From Planctomycetota bacterium (GTDB lineage: Bacteria > Planctomycetota > Planctomycetia > Pirellulales > Lacipirellulaceae), in assembly GCA_013152205.1 (NCBI GenBank), contig JAADGV010000050.1, positions 1 through 64,000 on the forward strand: 64,000 nt of DNA, read 5' to 3'. The notes below the pieces were generated by a model. It had not been told where the DNA came from, did no database searches, and saw only the letters and a list, made by a program, of their open reading frames with translations. Each line of letters begins with the position of its first letter. The stretch's first letter is position 1. Both the position numbers and the translations under genes were made by a program. Below are positions 27,055 through 35,938 of the stretch, one piece after another.

Positions 27055-27658
27055 GAGAAGCGGCGAGATTCTTTCGTAGTTCTTCTAAGGCACGGGCCAA
27101 AAGCTTTCGAGCAGCAGCCTCGCTGATTTCCAATTCTCTGCCAATCTCCGCAAAACTCATCTCTTGCCAATGACGCAGCTCGATGACTCGTCGTCGCCGG
27201 GTCGGTAGCTTCGCCACCGCGTGCAGTAACTCGCCGTCCGTTTCTCGTCGACGCATAATACTGCTTGCTGTCTTTTGCGATCCTGCATACTCGTCAGCAA
27301 GCTCATGCATCCTCATTGGCTGCTCGCGCGACGTATTTCGCATTTTGGTCTGACGATAATGCCGGGCCGAATCGATCAGGTTGTGCCGGACCAACCGAAC
27401 TAGCCAAGATCGCAACTCGTTTTCGCTCGTGCCGTCGAAAGACTCAATGTCTCGCCGTGCCTCGAACAATGTTTGCTGCACAATGTCTGAGACCCCAAAC
27501 TTCGCCGTCAACCCCGTCCCGAGATCGTTTGCCGTTAACAGCAGATACCCCGTCATGCGATCACAAATTTGGCCAAAGGCATCATCGTCGCCCCGCCGGG
27601 CGGCCTCAACTAGCGTGGCCCAATCGGCACTTTGATTTGTTGCAATTAATGGGTTCAT
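27026..27658 (-). CDS. ECF-type sigma factor
   Basis: A 210-aa sigma factor starting at the ATG at 27658; an upstream frame to 27694 adds only 12 unconvincing residues. Region 2 lies at about 22-90 (GVSDIVQQTLFEARRDIESF, then LRSWLVRLVRHNLIDSARHY). Region 4 ends the protein (LPTRRRRVIELRHWQEMSFAEIG, with the recognition helix in EISEAAARKLLARAL). It would direct RNA polymerase to a specific promoter set. It is cotranscribed with the overlapping kinase gene, which fits ECF groups that are regulated by a Ser/Thr kinase instead of a membrane anti-sigma factor. Confidence 0.9.
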   Translation of the reverse strand: MNPLIATNQSADWATLVEAARRGDDDAFGQICDRMTGYLLLTANDLGTGLTAKFGVSDIVQQTLFEARRDIESFDGTSENELRSWLVRLVRHNLIDSARHYRQTKMRNTSREQPMRMHELADEYAGSQKTASSIMRRRETDGELLHAVAKLPTRRRRVIELRHWQEMSFAEIGRELEISEAAARKLLARALEELRKNLAASHANQPTQPR

Positions 27659-28036
27659 AGATGGGGGCGTGCCCAGTGACGATTTGTGACGCAAAAAATT
27701 GGCTGAATCTCAGGATATGGTGAAAAACAAGCCTCTACCTTAGACCTTGATTGTACTCGCACTCCCCTGAAAAGCGAGCGGACAGGCCTTGTAAAAAAGA
27801 TCGAAAAAATCTCGGAATTCGCGTCCCAAATCGCTCGCGGTCTCGCCCTTAGTAATTAGAAGCTTGTAGTGTAGATCCAGCCCCCCAGACGCTCAGACGT
27901 TGGTATTCCGCTTTCTAAAAGGAAAAAGCTAATGAGGACAAACACATCCAGTATTTTTTGTCCAAGAGACAAGCAACGCTATATCTCCCCCCACCCTAAC
28001 GGGAGATTTCAATTTAGACACCGAAGGAAAGATTTC
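27659..28036. other. Divergent intergenic region before PEP-CTERM array
   Basis: This gap separates the minus-strand sigma gene from the plus-strand array, so promoters for both should lie here. An ATG at 27932 has a leader (AAAAGGAAAAAGCTAATG) much like those of the other array genes and is in frame with the first PEP-CTERM protein. TCTCCC and GGGAGA around 27980-28005 can form a stem. No clear promoter boxes were assigned. Confidence 0.4.
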
Positions 28037-28690
28037 ATGAGAATAACAACTGCTACCTTTTTACTGTTTACGCTGTTTTGTACCCCTGCGACCGCTGCCA
28101 ACCTCGTTGCTTTTGAGATCACAGCAACCGTTGATACCGTTTACGATCCGCTCGGCCTACTAGGCGGCAGCGTCCTGGTCGGCGATACGCTGACAGGTAT
28201 TTTGCAGTACGATCTTCTCCTGGTTGACAATGAATTTGATGTCGACCTCGGCCTCTATTTCTCTTCTCTGACAGGAAACAATTTTATCAACGGTACGAAT
28301 GGAACGATTGGCAATTTTGAAACGATCGACTTCATGGATATTCGCGTTGAAAATGGCTACATCCCTGGCGAGGATTCGATCACCTTCATTGCAACGGGCG
28401 ATACCAACCCTTCGGCGCTTGCCGCTCCGAATATTGATTATGTTGACCTTGAGATCGTACTGCGAGACGACGACGGAACCGTCTTTTCTGACGACTCGCT
28501 ACCCGCCACTCTCGACTTAGCCGACTTTGAGACAGCCCAGGTCTTCTTTTCAGCCGAGGATGTTTCACTGAACTTTGCGTTTGATGTTGAAGCAAGCATC
28601 ACCAGCATCACCCCCATCCCCGAGCCAAGCACGCTGTTGCTAGGTGCGCTGGCAGGCGTGGGGCTACTCGTCCGTCGCCGTAGAGCGTGA
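28037..28690 (+). CDS. PEP-CTERM protein 1
   Basis: A 217-aa exported protein. The ATG at 28037 places the signal peptide (ATFLLFTLFCTPATAA) at the N-terminus. An in-frame ATG at 27932 with a good ribosome site would add 35 residues ahead of it and cannot be excluded. The mature part is acidic and rich in beta-strand-type sequence. The C-terminus IPEPSTLLLGALAGVGLLVRR is a PEP-CTERM sorting tag: a PEP motif, a hydrophobic helix and an Arg cluster. Exosortase cuts such tags during surface delivery. The role of the mature domain is unknown. Confidence 0.85.
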   Translation: MRITTATFLLFTLFCTPATAANLVAFEITATVDTVYDPLGLLGGSVLVGDTLTGILQYDLLLVDNEFDVDLGLYFSSLTGNNFINGTNGTIGNFETIDFMDIRVENGYIPGEDSITFIATGDTNPSALAAPNIDYVDLEIVLRDDDGTVFSDDSLPATLDLADFETAQVFFSAEDVSLNFAFDVEASITSITPIPEPSTLLLGALAGVGLLVRRRRA

Positions 28691-28784
28691 GAAAAAGAAA
28701 ACCACAACGACACCACGTTCTTTTATTTTGTGACTCGCGACTAGCGACTCACAACTCCTAACTCTTAAAAAGGAAACTGATCTT

Positions 28785-29681
28785 ATGAAGACGACTAACT
28801 CTCTTATGTGCATTTTATTTGGATTGGCAGCAACTCTTTCGATAGGATCTCCAGTCTGCGGGGCTCCCGTTGCGCTACCGGCCAACCTGTCTGGTGCTGG
28901 TGCTAGCTGGATTGGCGTGAATGCTTCTTTTCCTGGTAGGTCAGTTATCGCGGATGGCAATATCTCCGGCCAAGGTGATGCCTATGACGGTGCGCTTGCG
29001 CTGTCGATCAATTCCAGCGGCGTAATCTTCCCAGCTACTGGAGACCTAACAGGTAGCACCATCACAACCGATGCTACGACCAATGGGGTTTTCAGCACCG
29101 TTGGCGAGTATTTTGCAAGTCAAACCGTTCCTGTACTTCGAGGGCTATTCAGCATCACGAATACAAGCGGCAGCATTGCAACGGCGAACATTTCGATGCA
29201 AACAAATGTTGGCGCGGACAACTCTACCACAATCTTAGGTACCTCGAGCGGCGACACCACCTACACAACCGCAGATAGCTGGGCAATTCTCGACGATTTT
29301 TCTGGTGGCGGCGACCCAACAACAACGAATGTGTTCTACGGCGCCAATGCCAGTGAAACCACGACGTTTAGTTCCACTACCGTTTTTTCTTCTGCAGGTA
29401 CCCAAGGAGTTCGGGCGGATTTCGATCTTGCAATAGCTCCTGGCGAAACCCAACGGCTCATGTTCTTTCTTAGAATGGATGCAAATATTGCCGACGCCAG
29501 TGGCTACACAGGTACATGGGATGATATGTCGACACTTGATGCTGCGGGTTTATTGAGCGGACTGAATGCAACAACACAGTCTCAAATTGTCAACTGGTCT
29601 GTGGTTCCTGAGCCCAGCACGCTGCTGTTAGGTGCGTTGGCCAGCCTGGGGATGTTGGTACGACGCCGATGGCGGAGCTAA
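28785..29681 (+). CDS. PEP-CTERM protein 2
   Basis: A 298-aa exported protein with signal peptide (LFGLAATLSIGSPVCGA) and C-terminal tag VPEPSTLLLGALASLGMLVR followed by Arg/Trp. The mature domain is rich in Ser, Thr, Gly and Asn and poor in Lys, typical of beta-sandwich surface proteins. AAGGAAA lies 15 bases before the ATG in an array-type leader. No enzymatic motif is seen. I do not recognise the fold. Confidence 0.85.
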   Translation: MKTTNSLMCILFGLAATLSIGSPVCGAPVALPANLSGAGASWIGVNASFPGRSVIADGNISGQGDAYDGALALSINSSGVIFPATGDLTGSTITTDATTNGVFSTVGEYFASQTVPVLRGLFSITNTSGSIATANISMQTNVGADNSTTILGTSSGDTTYTTADSWAILDDFSGGGDPTTTNVFYGANASETTTFSSTTVFSSAGTQGVRADFDLAIAPGETQRLMFFLRMDANIADASGYTGTWDDMSTLDAAGLLSGLNATTQSQIVNWSVVPEPSTLLLGALASLGMLVRRRWRS

Positions 29682-29686
29682 CTGAA

Positions 29687-29790
29687 ACTCTGCGAATCTC
29701 GGCGACCTCTGCGGTTCAATCCTTTTGTTTGAAACGCAGAGGCGCAGGGTCGTAGAGGAAAATGAAAAACACAACGGACACGACGTTTTT
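29687..29790. repeat. Hairpin repeat R1 plus partial leader
   Basis: CTCTGCG units (from 29688) face AACGCAGAG (29732-29740) across a T-rich spacer. A leader-like AAAATGAAAAACACAAC stretch follows. Two similar hairpins occur at 30803-30860 and 31631-31693. This one may end the upstream transcript, although the T-run lies in the loop instead of after the stem. Confidence 0.7.
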
Positions 29791-29824
29791 ATTACTAACC
29801 ACTTTTTCAAAGAAAAACTGACTC

Positions 29825-30793
29825 ATGAAGACCATCACTACTTTCACATTCTTGTTAGCTGCTCTAGCAGTGACGATCGACTGCCCCCCAGCTGCTCATG
29901 CTAGTCATACAGCAATAAACCCGACGTATCGTGGATATACCAGCGGAAGTGGCTCAAACTGGAGAGGATACTCTCCCAACAATTTCTATTACACTAAAAC
30001 TTCTGGACCGGCATATCGAAACTTTTTCGTGTACGACCTAAGTTCGCTGAACAACGTCTGGATTTCTAACGGATCTCTCAGGCTCCGAAACGGAACCACA
30101 AACTACACAGGCACCAAAACGTTGACTCTTAGAGACTTCGACGTATCTTCGGCATTCTCTCCAGCGGCTTCTTACGGCGATGCGGGCAGTGGCGCGATTT
30201 TGGGATCTGGAACCTTTGCAGGATCTAACAGTGGGCAGTATTTCAATTTCAATCTCAACTCGACAGGATTGAGTAGCGTTCAAAATGCAATCCTTGCCGG
30301 CGGGACAAATTACTTTGGGCTAGGCGGAATACTAACAGCACCAAGTGGAAGGTATGCGTTCGATTATACACGCGGAAATCCAGCAGATTCACAACTAGAG
30401 CTTGGTCGAGTTCCAAATTCTAATCCAATCGCATATTCAGACGACAAGTCGATCTTGGTTGGCGAGGATGTTCTGCTGGATGGCTCTGGTTCGTCAGATG
30501 TGAATTCGAATTACGGCGACCTCATCGTGAGTTACGAGTGGGACATCGACAACAATGGCTCCTTTGACGCATCGTCACCTTTCCCAACGCTTGGCTTGTC
30601 AGACGTTGATCTCGCCTCATACGGATTGGGAGCGGGAATTCACGATGTAAGGCTGAAGGTAACCGACAGGTGGGGTGCAACCAGCCTCTACACTTCCTCG
30701 CTCGAGATCGCCGCCATCCCTGAGCCAAGCACGCTGCTGATGGGTGTGTTGGCGGGCCTGGGAATGTTGGTACGTCGCCGACGAAACAAGTAA
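29825..30793 (+). CDS. PEP-CTERM protein 3 with PKD-like domain
   Basis: A 322-aa exported protein. The signal peptide is at residues 5-25 (TFTFLLAALAVTIDC...AHA). The C-terminal third has a PKD/cadherin-like Ig segment: GEDVLLDGSGSSDVNSNYGD, then SYEWDIDNNGSFD and a closing strand HDVRLKVTDRWG. The tag is IPEPSTLLMGVLAGLGMLVR plus an Arg-rich end. The architecture is shared with the 35939-36985 product, so the two are probably duplicates. The N-terminal domain, with sequence ANTVRFFVYDLSS-like patterns (YRNFFVYDLSSL), may be a carbohydrate-binding or adhesive sandwich, but this is uncertain. Confidence 0.85.
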   Translation: MKTITTFTFLLAALAVTIDCPPAAHASHTAINPTYRGYTSGSGSNWRGYSPNNFYYTKTSGPAYRNFFVYDLSSLNNVWISNGSLRLRNGTTNYTGTKTLTLRDFDVSSAFSPAASYGDAGSGAILGSGTFAGSNSGQYFNFNLNSTGLSSVQNAILAGGTNYFGLGGILTAPSGRYAFDYTRGNPADSQLELGRVPNSNPIAYSDDKSILVGEDVLLDGSGSSDVNSNYGDLIVSYEWDIDNNGSFDASSPFPTLGLSDVDLASYGLGAGIHDVRLKVTDRWGATSLYTSSLEIAAIPEPSTLLMGVLAGLGMLVRRRRNK

Positions 30794-30801
30794 CACCACG
30801 G

Positions 30802-30872
30802 TTCTCTGCGACCCTCCGCGTCTCTGCGTTAAATCTTTTTTTGAAACGCAGAGGAAAAGACGACACCACGTT
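30802..30872. repeat. Hairpin repeat R2 plus partial leader
   Basis: CTCTGCG at 30804 and CTCTGCGTT (30822-30830) face AACGCAGAG (30845-30853), with a T-rich loop. GACACCACGTTGAAACC-type leader sequence follows. It is the second copy of the R family. Confidence 0.7.
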
Positions 30873-30916
30873 GAAACCACTAACGACTAACTCCTCAAGA
30901 AAAAGGAAACGATCTC

Positions 30917-31621
30917 ATGAAAACCATCACTATTTCCACATTCCTAACTATGATGCTTCTGTGTACCTCCGCAAGCTACGCGAGTGTCGTCGCATTCACA
31001 GGAGAGGTAACCTCAATTGAATCCTTCGGGACTGTCGATGCCATCAGTCAGTATATTGCGGTTGGAGATACTTTCTCTGGGACTTTTGAGTACGACCCAA
31101 GTACACCACCCGGGACTGCGATCAGCACAATCGATGACGTTGGCGAATGGTTCCAGTATGAACCTGCTATTACTAATTTCTCGCTTACATTTTCCAGTGG
31201 AAACAGCACAGGATTTTCCATAGACGGATTCATCCCTTCACTTAGCCGTATGAGCGTAGCGGATGACATACTTAACTCCTCAACTGGTCCGCTTGTCGAT
31301 ATTACATCTGGTGTCGTCTGGCATACGAGCGGTGAATTTCGTCCCGGTTTAACAAAACGCAATCTCGTTTACCGTTTTTGGGACTTCGACGAATCTGCTA
31401 TGTCAGACTCTGCAAGTCTGGCAGATTGGGACGCTGACCAGGCCTTTGCGAACTTGGATACGCAAAGCAATGAGTTGGCATTTAATTCGAGTGTTACAAA
31501 TTTTGCTCAGAGAGCAAATTTTGTTTTCACCTCGTTTTCCGCCATCCCCGAGCCCAGCACCCTGCTGCTAAGCACCCTGGCAATCGCCGGCCTACTCTTC
31601 CCACGCCACCGAAAGAAATAA
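30917..31621 (+). CDS. PEP-CTERM protein 4
   Basis: A 234-aa exported protein with a signal peptide (STFLTMMLLCTSASYA). The early part (VVAFTGEVTSIESFG... VGDTFSGTFEYDPST) resembles the first array protein (LVAFEITATVDTVYD... VGDTLTGILQYDLL), so they share a fold. The C-terminal tag is IPEPSTLLLSTLAIAGLLFP with a basic RHRKK end. The gene is preceded by AAAAAGGAAAC and a leader of the array type. The function is unknown. Confidence 0.85.
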   Translation: MKTITISTFLTMMLLCTSASYASVVAFTGEVTSIESFGTVDAISQYIAVGDTFSGTFEYDPSTPPGTAISTIDDVGEWFQYEPAITNFSLTFSSGNSTGFSIDGFIPSLSRMSVADDILNSSTGPLVDITSGVVWHTSGEFRPGLTKRNLVYRFWDFDESAMSDSASLADWDADQAFANLDTQSNELAFNSSVTNFAQRANFVFTSFSAIPEPSTLLLSTLAIAGLLFPRHRKK

Positions 31622-31630
31622 AACCCTCCC

Positions 31631-31781
31631 ACTCTGCGGCCCTCTGCGTTCCATCTTTTTTTGAAACGCAGAGGCGCTGAGGACGCGGAGAGAAAAGAAA
31701 ACCACAACAACACAACGTTTTTTGTTACTGACCTCCGACCCCCGACCTCTCCCCCCTACTCCACAACAAGGAAACTGACTA
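31631..31781. repeat. Hairpin repeat R3 and full-length leader L1
   Basis: CCTCTGCGTT (31640-31649) pairs with AACGCAGAGG (31664-31673), plus outer CTCTGCG/CGCGGAG pairing. A leader follows at once (31688-31781): a purine-rich GAGAAAAGAAAACCACAAC part, a T-run, a CCTCCGACC pyrimidine-rich part, and CCACAACAAGGAAA before the start codon. This leader is nearly identical to 35845-35938. Confidence 0.75.
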
Positions 31782-32588
31782 ATGAAATTCAAAACCACTT
31801 TAACAATTCTACTCATCTTGGCTGCGGCCAACATCTCGAAGGCAAGTAACCAAATTGTCGTTTTCGGCGATAGTTGGGGTGTGCCGTTTGCCCCGGCGTT
31901 GCAGCAGGTTCTCGACGACAATGGCTATGGCGGCGTCTCGGTTATCAATGCAGCATTCGGCGGCGAGACGGCCTCGGACATGAGTTCTGCAAGCCCCTCC
32001 CGCGGCCTGCCCTACATTACCAGCGTTTTAAATGCGAATCCCGATGCCGAACTGGTTCACCTAAGCATTGGCGGGAACGATGCCCTCGCGCAATTGTCAG
32101 CGCCTTCTTGGTCTTCTATCTACGACGACATTTCCACCATCGTGAACCATATCTTATCCATCCGCCCCGACATTCAAGTCTACCACACCGCCTACGATTA
32201 TTTTCCAGCTAGCATATCTAGTTTTGGATTAAACTACGAACAGGCCAATGCAATATTCGCACCAGGTGCCACCGAAGGCCAGCTACTCGCAGACGCAACC
32301 CCACGAATGACTTTTTACGATGCCCGAGGGCTGATGCAAACTCAATTTGGAATCCCGGAATTGGGAATACCGGCCAACGACCCATCACTTCCCGACCCGA
32401 CTCTCCCCAGCCCAGCCGCCTCATTCGCCGACCCAATCCACCTGACTACCGCCGGATATGCTGTCTTCGCCCAAGAGGCATTCGACGTATTCTACGAATC
32501 GCAACTTTCCATTCCTGAGCCAAGCACGCTGTTGTTGGGTGTGATGGCGGGCGTGGGGCTACTCGCCCGTCGCCGTAGGGGAAGATAG
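31782..32588 (+). CDS. PEP-CTERM SGNH hydrolase
   Basis: A 268-aa secreted esterase/lipase-like protein. After a signal peptide (LTILLILAAANISKA) comes block I FGDSWG with nucleophile Ser31, then FGGETASD, block III SIGGNDAL, and block V DPIHLTTAGY with the catalytic Asp and His, so all SGNH catalytic residues are present. The tag is IPEPSTLLLGVMAGVGLLAR plus Arg/Lys. It probably removes acyl groups from a surface or extracellular polymer; the substrate is unknown. It has a full L-type leader upstream. Confidence 0.88.
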   Translation: MKFKTTLTILLILAAANISKASNQIVVFGDSWGVPFAPALQQVLDDNGYGGVSVINAAFGGETASDMSSASPSRGLPYITSVLNANPDAELVHLSIGGNDALAQLSAPSWSSIYDDISTIVNHILSIRPDIQVYHTAYDYFPASISSFGLNYEQANAIFAPGATEGQLLADATPRMTFYDARGLMQTQFGIPELGIPANDPSLPDPTLPSPAASFADPIHLTTAGYAVFAQEAFDVFYESQLSIPEPSTLLLGVMAGVGLLARRRRGR

Positions 32589-32610
32589 TGTTTTCTGTTG
32601 CCCTGCGGTG

Positions 32611-32677
32611 CAACGTTTTTTGTTAATGACCTCCGACCCCGGACCTCCCCCCCTATTCCACAACAAGGAAAAGACTA
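32611..32677. repeat. Array leader L2
   Basis: A shorter copy of the shared PEP-CTERM leader. From CAACGTTTTTTGTTAATGAC through CCTCCGACC, a CCCCCCC tract, and CCACAACAAGGAAAAGACTA up to the start codon it matches L1 and L3 with few differences. The upstream purine part is missing. Confidence 0.7.
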
Positions 32678-33385
32678 ATGAAGACAACCGCCACCTTTGT
32701 ATTTTTGGCAGCCTTTCTAACATTGACAACCGTCTCAGCAGAGGCGGCGATCATCAATGTGGGAGTTACGCAGGATCTGAGGGTAGATGCCAATATAAAT
32801 CAGCCTGGCGAGGACATGATTAGCTTCATAGGCCTGCCACCAGTCGATCGCAGCCTGAGCATTTCTGAGGCAGGAGGAAATTCGGCAAGTACAAGTCAAA
32901 CGATCAATGTCTTTTCGCTTGGTGCCGATACGCTTCAATTAGACATAGTCTCAGCATCGACTTTCCTGCTGGTAGGCGGCGACCCAGTTCTGCCGACAGA
33001 CGATGGATCAGGGGAGTTCAGGAATATTTTCGTTCTGCAATTTGAAATCACGTCACCAATTGCCTACTCCTACTCAGCTGCGATCTCTTCTTCGACCACC
33101 GGCAGTCTTAACGCATCCGTTTCGTCCTGGAGTTCGTCTGGGGTTTCCTTCTTTGTCTCATCGATCCTAGACAATGAAAATCTTTCGAGTTCCGGCATAT
33201 TAGAGGCGGGCATGTACGACATCACTGCGATAGTCGATGTTTTTTCATCAGAAACCGGAATCCATCAGGTCGACTACTCGGTTTCGCTAATTTTGGGAGC
33301 TGCTGCCGTCCCTGAGCCAAGCACGCTGTTGTTAGGTGCGATAGCTTGCGTGGGGATGTTGATGCGTAGAAGGCGCGCGAGCTAA
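32678..33385 (+). CDS. PEP-CTERM protein 6
   Basis: A 235-aa exported protein. The signal peptide is TFVFLAAFLTLTTVSAEA. The mature part is rich in Ser, Ile and Val, strand-forming, with a run of SAAISSSTTGSLNASVSSWS-type sequence. The tag is VPEPSTLLLGAIACVGMLMR plus Arg. No catalytic motif is seen. An L-type leader directly precedes the ATG. Confidence 0.85.
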   Translation: MKTTATFVFLAAFLTLTTVSAEAAIINVGVTQDLRVDANINQPGEDMISFIGLPPVDRSLSISEAGGNSASTSQTINVFSLGADTLQLDIVSASTFLLVGGDPVLPTDDGSGEFRNIFVLQFEITSPIAYSYSAAISSSTTGSLNASVSSWSSSGVSFFVSSILDNENLSSSGILEAGMYDITAIVDVFSSETGIHQVDYSVSLILGAAAVPEPSTLLLGAIACVGMLMRRRRAS

Positions 33386-33458
33386 CTTTTTTTTCTTTCC
33401 CTCTTTATCATTCCCCTGCGATTCATCTCACTCGTACTCCTTGAAAAGGACAAGACTA

Positions 33459-35666
33459 ATGAAGACGACTACCACTTTCACATTCTTTTCGCTGGCAGGA
33501 CTGCTGGTCCTGGTCACAGCCGACCCGGCCTTTGCGGTCGTCAAGCTGGGCGTGATGGGCGACAGCCTGAGCGACGAGTATTTCGAGGATAGTTATAGCT
33601 ACGCTGAAAACTGGACGGTGCAATTGGTCGAGCATCGCGGCATTGATATGGGGCCGACTGGCGTCTGGGGCGAACCACGACGTAACGGCTACGAGTATAA
33701 TTGGGCCCGCGCTGGGGCAACCAGCGCTGACGTAATTGTGTCTGGTCAAGACACCGGTCTGGCCGCCCAGATTGTTCCCGAAGGAATCGAATACGGGGTG
33801 CTGATGATTGGATCGAACGATCAAGGCAGTGAAGATGCGTACATAAACATTCATGATGGCACGTGGTCGCCGGCACAAATCAACGCGTGGGCCGACGGGA
33901 TCGCCACTAACATTGCAGCCTCGCTGGATACTGTGCTTCCGACCGGTGTGAAAATGGTGGTCACCAATTCGGTCGATTATGGCATCACTCCGAGTGTCAA
34001 TACGAATGGAGACGTGCCCAATGCCGCGGGCCGCCAAGCGGTGTCGGATGTGCTCCGCACGATACTCAGCCCGAAAATTGAAGCGGTTGCAGCAGCGCGA
34101 AATCTTCCCTACCTCGATCTGGCCGGTGCGATGGACACGGTGTTCGGTCCCCAAACCAATCTGAATTCCACACTGACAATTGGCGGTGTCGATATTTTTC
34201 TGCAAGAGATTGACGATCCAAATGGTGGCAATCCCAACCCTGACGCCGGCTTCGTGGACGATGGGATCCACCCAAACACCTCGATCCAGGGGCTGTTTGC
34301 AAATCTAGTCATGGAATCGCTGAACGTAGGTTATGGGGCCAACCTTTCGCTGTTCAGCGAGGAAGAGATCGTGACCCACGCAGGCCTGACCTACGGCGGC
34401 AGCGATACTCTCTTCCCACAAATCGGTAACTACAGCGACTATGTGACCAACTACAACTCTGCACCGATAACCCAATCGGTTATCTTTTCACTCGACACGA
34501 CTCAAAGTACCGTTTCCTTGGGAGGACCGACGATACTCGGCGACTATGGGCCTCAAAGCCCCGGCTCGGACATCACTCCGGTTAAGGGGCATTTTTTGGT
34601 CGAGTTTGATCCCACGTCCGCCAGTCCTCCGACAATACGGTTTGTGGGGGGGCACGGCTTTATCGATGCTGAAGTTACCGGCAATTGGCTTCCTGGCCCT
34701 AATGTAGAAACCGACCCGACTTCGATCACGAACCCAGCGCCGGCCGATCTGGCCATTCAAACTCCGGGCGGCGAAGTGCAATGGGCAGAGCGTGACTTTG
34801 TGTGGGACTGGGCAAGTGAAGTAGTCGCGATCGACCCGATGACGAATTCGATCGACGCAACGGACACTCGCTTTATTGTTTTGTCGCTCAAGGAGGAAGT
34901 GGTCGACAGATACTCTTGTGCCCCTGCAATTTGCAGCGACTCCTATGATTTTGAAGGCCTCTCAGAAAATCTTACGAGTGGTTCGTGGACTCTGGTCGAA
35001 TCGGCACCCGGATCGGGAGAGTGGACACTTTCACTTGCTGGAACGTATTTGGATAGCGCTAATCGTATCTGGAGCTTCGATTTGACGTCGACCGCTCAGT
35101 TCGGCGGAGAAAATATCGAAACCTTAGGTGCTGCAGACACGACGGCAGAGATATTGGGCGGGGCGGGTGTGGTGGGGGGCGTCTCGCTTGAGTTTGCCGC
35201 GCCAACGACAGGCGGATCGCTTACCGCACAACAGATTCCCTTTGCGGGATTGACACCGGAGGCAATTGAAGCAGCTGCGCAGAACGGGCAATTCGTTGCA
35301 ACGACCGCTGCTATGGAAGGAGATTTGCAGATCTGGGATGTCGATTTTACAGGCGATCTTGCTGGCTCGGAGGTGGCTTTGGTCTTCGCTTACGATGAGG
35401 CCCCCTTCGTTGCAGCCGGGATCGACGAATCGAGCCTGGGCATTTGGCACTATAGTAGCTCGCTAGACGCCTGGGAGTTCGGCGGGGTCGTCGACCCGGT
35501 CGCTAACACAATTACTTTTACCACAAGTAGTTTCTCTCCTTTTGTAGTAGGCGTGGCAGTACCAGAGCCTTCTTGCCTGGCCCTGGGCAGCATTGGCCTG
35601 TTTGCCATGCTCGGCTCTGTTCGCAAAAGGTGTTCTACGGGAGGATGTCGTGGCCGACACTGCTAA
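33459..35666 (+). CDS. Large PEP-CTERM SGNH hydrolase
   Basis: A 735-aa secreted protein. The ATG at 33459 has AAGGA upstream; an in-frame ATG at 33441 lacks one. After the signal peptide (FFSLAGLLVLVTADPAFA) the first about 280 residues form an SGNH hydrolase: GVMGDSLSDEY with the Ser, ARAGATSAD, LMIGSNDQG, and VDDGIHPNTS carrying the catalytic Asp/His. The rest is beta-rich, with EFAAPTTGGSLTAQQIPFA and an LVFAYDEAPF...GIWHYSSSLDAWEF module like those in other surface proteins. The tag is VPEPSCLALGSIGLFAML plus basic residues, with Cys-containing extra residues after it, which is unusual. Confidence 0.88.
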   Translation: MKTTTTFTFFSLAGLLVLVTADPAFAVVKLGVMGDSLSDEYFEDSYSYAENWTVQLVEHRGIDMGPTGVWGEPRRNGYEYNWARAGATSADVIVSGQDTGLAAQIVPEGIEYGVLMIGSNDQGSEDAYINIHDGTWSPAQINAWADGIATNIAASLDTVLPTGVKMVVTNSVDYGITPSVNTNGDVPNAAGRQAVSDVLRTILSPKIEAVAAARNLPYLDLAGAMDTVFGPQTNLNSTLTIGGVDIFLQEIDDPNGGNPNPDAGFVDDGIHPNTSIQGLFANLVMESLNVGYGANLSLFSEEEIVTHAGLTYGGSDTLFPQIGNYSDYVTNYNSAPITQSVIFSLDTTQSTVSLGGPTILGDYGPQSPGSDITPVKGHFLVEFDPTSASPPTIRFVGGHGFIDAEVTGNWLPGPNVETDPTSITNPAPADLAIQTPGGEVQWAERDFVWDWASEVVAIDPMTNSIDATDTRFIVLSLKEEVVDRYSCAPAICSDSYDFEGLSENLTSGSWTLVESAPGSGEWTLSLAGTYLDSANRIWSFDLTSTAQFGGENIETLGAADTTAEILGGAGVVGGVSLEFAAPTTGGSLTAQQIPFAGLTPEAIEAAAQNGQFVATTAAMEGDLQIWDVDFTGDLAGSEVALVFAYDEAPFVAAGIDESSLGIWHYSSSLDAWEFGGVVDPVANTITFTTSSFSPFVVGVAVPEPSCLALGSIGLFAMLGSVRKRCSTGGCRGRHC

Positions 35667-35720
35667 CAAATCCGCATTGGGGTTTTATTGATGTATGCGT
35701 CAGAAACTTTACTTAATCCA

Positions 35721-35774
35721 AGCATTCACTCGCTAAATCCGGCACTCCCGTTGGTCGGCCTGTCGCTTTCCTGG
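35721..35774 (-). repeat. 54-bp dispersed repeat, copy 2
   Basis: The reverse complement of this stretch matches 13916-13969 with two mismatches. It lies between the large SGNH gene and the next leader. The two copies are outside any gene and in opposite orientation. Confidence 0.75.
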
Positions 35775-35844
35775 CGCATACCTCAATAAGGACTCACCGG
35801 AACGTAAATTGGTAAGTTGCTCTAGCTAGCAGTGGCACCCGGCA

Positions 35845-35938
35845 GAGAAAAAGAAAACCACAACAACACAACGTTTTTTTGTTTACTGACCTCCGACCCC
35901 GGACCTCTCCCCCCTACTCCACAACAAGGAAAAGACTA
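35845..35938. repeat. Array leader L3, full length
   Basis: Nearly identical to L1: GAGAAAAAGAAAACCACAAC, a T-run, CTGACCTCCGACCCC, CTCTCCCCCCTACTCC and CCACAACAAGGAAA, ending at the start codon. No R-type hairpin precedes this copy. Confidence 0.75.

Noticed and set aside
29687..31693. CRISPR array or tandem repeat from R hairpins
   Set aside because: The copies are about 1 kb apart with genes between them and no spacer structure.
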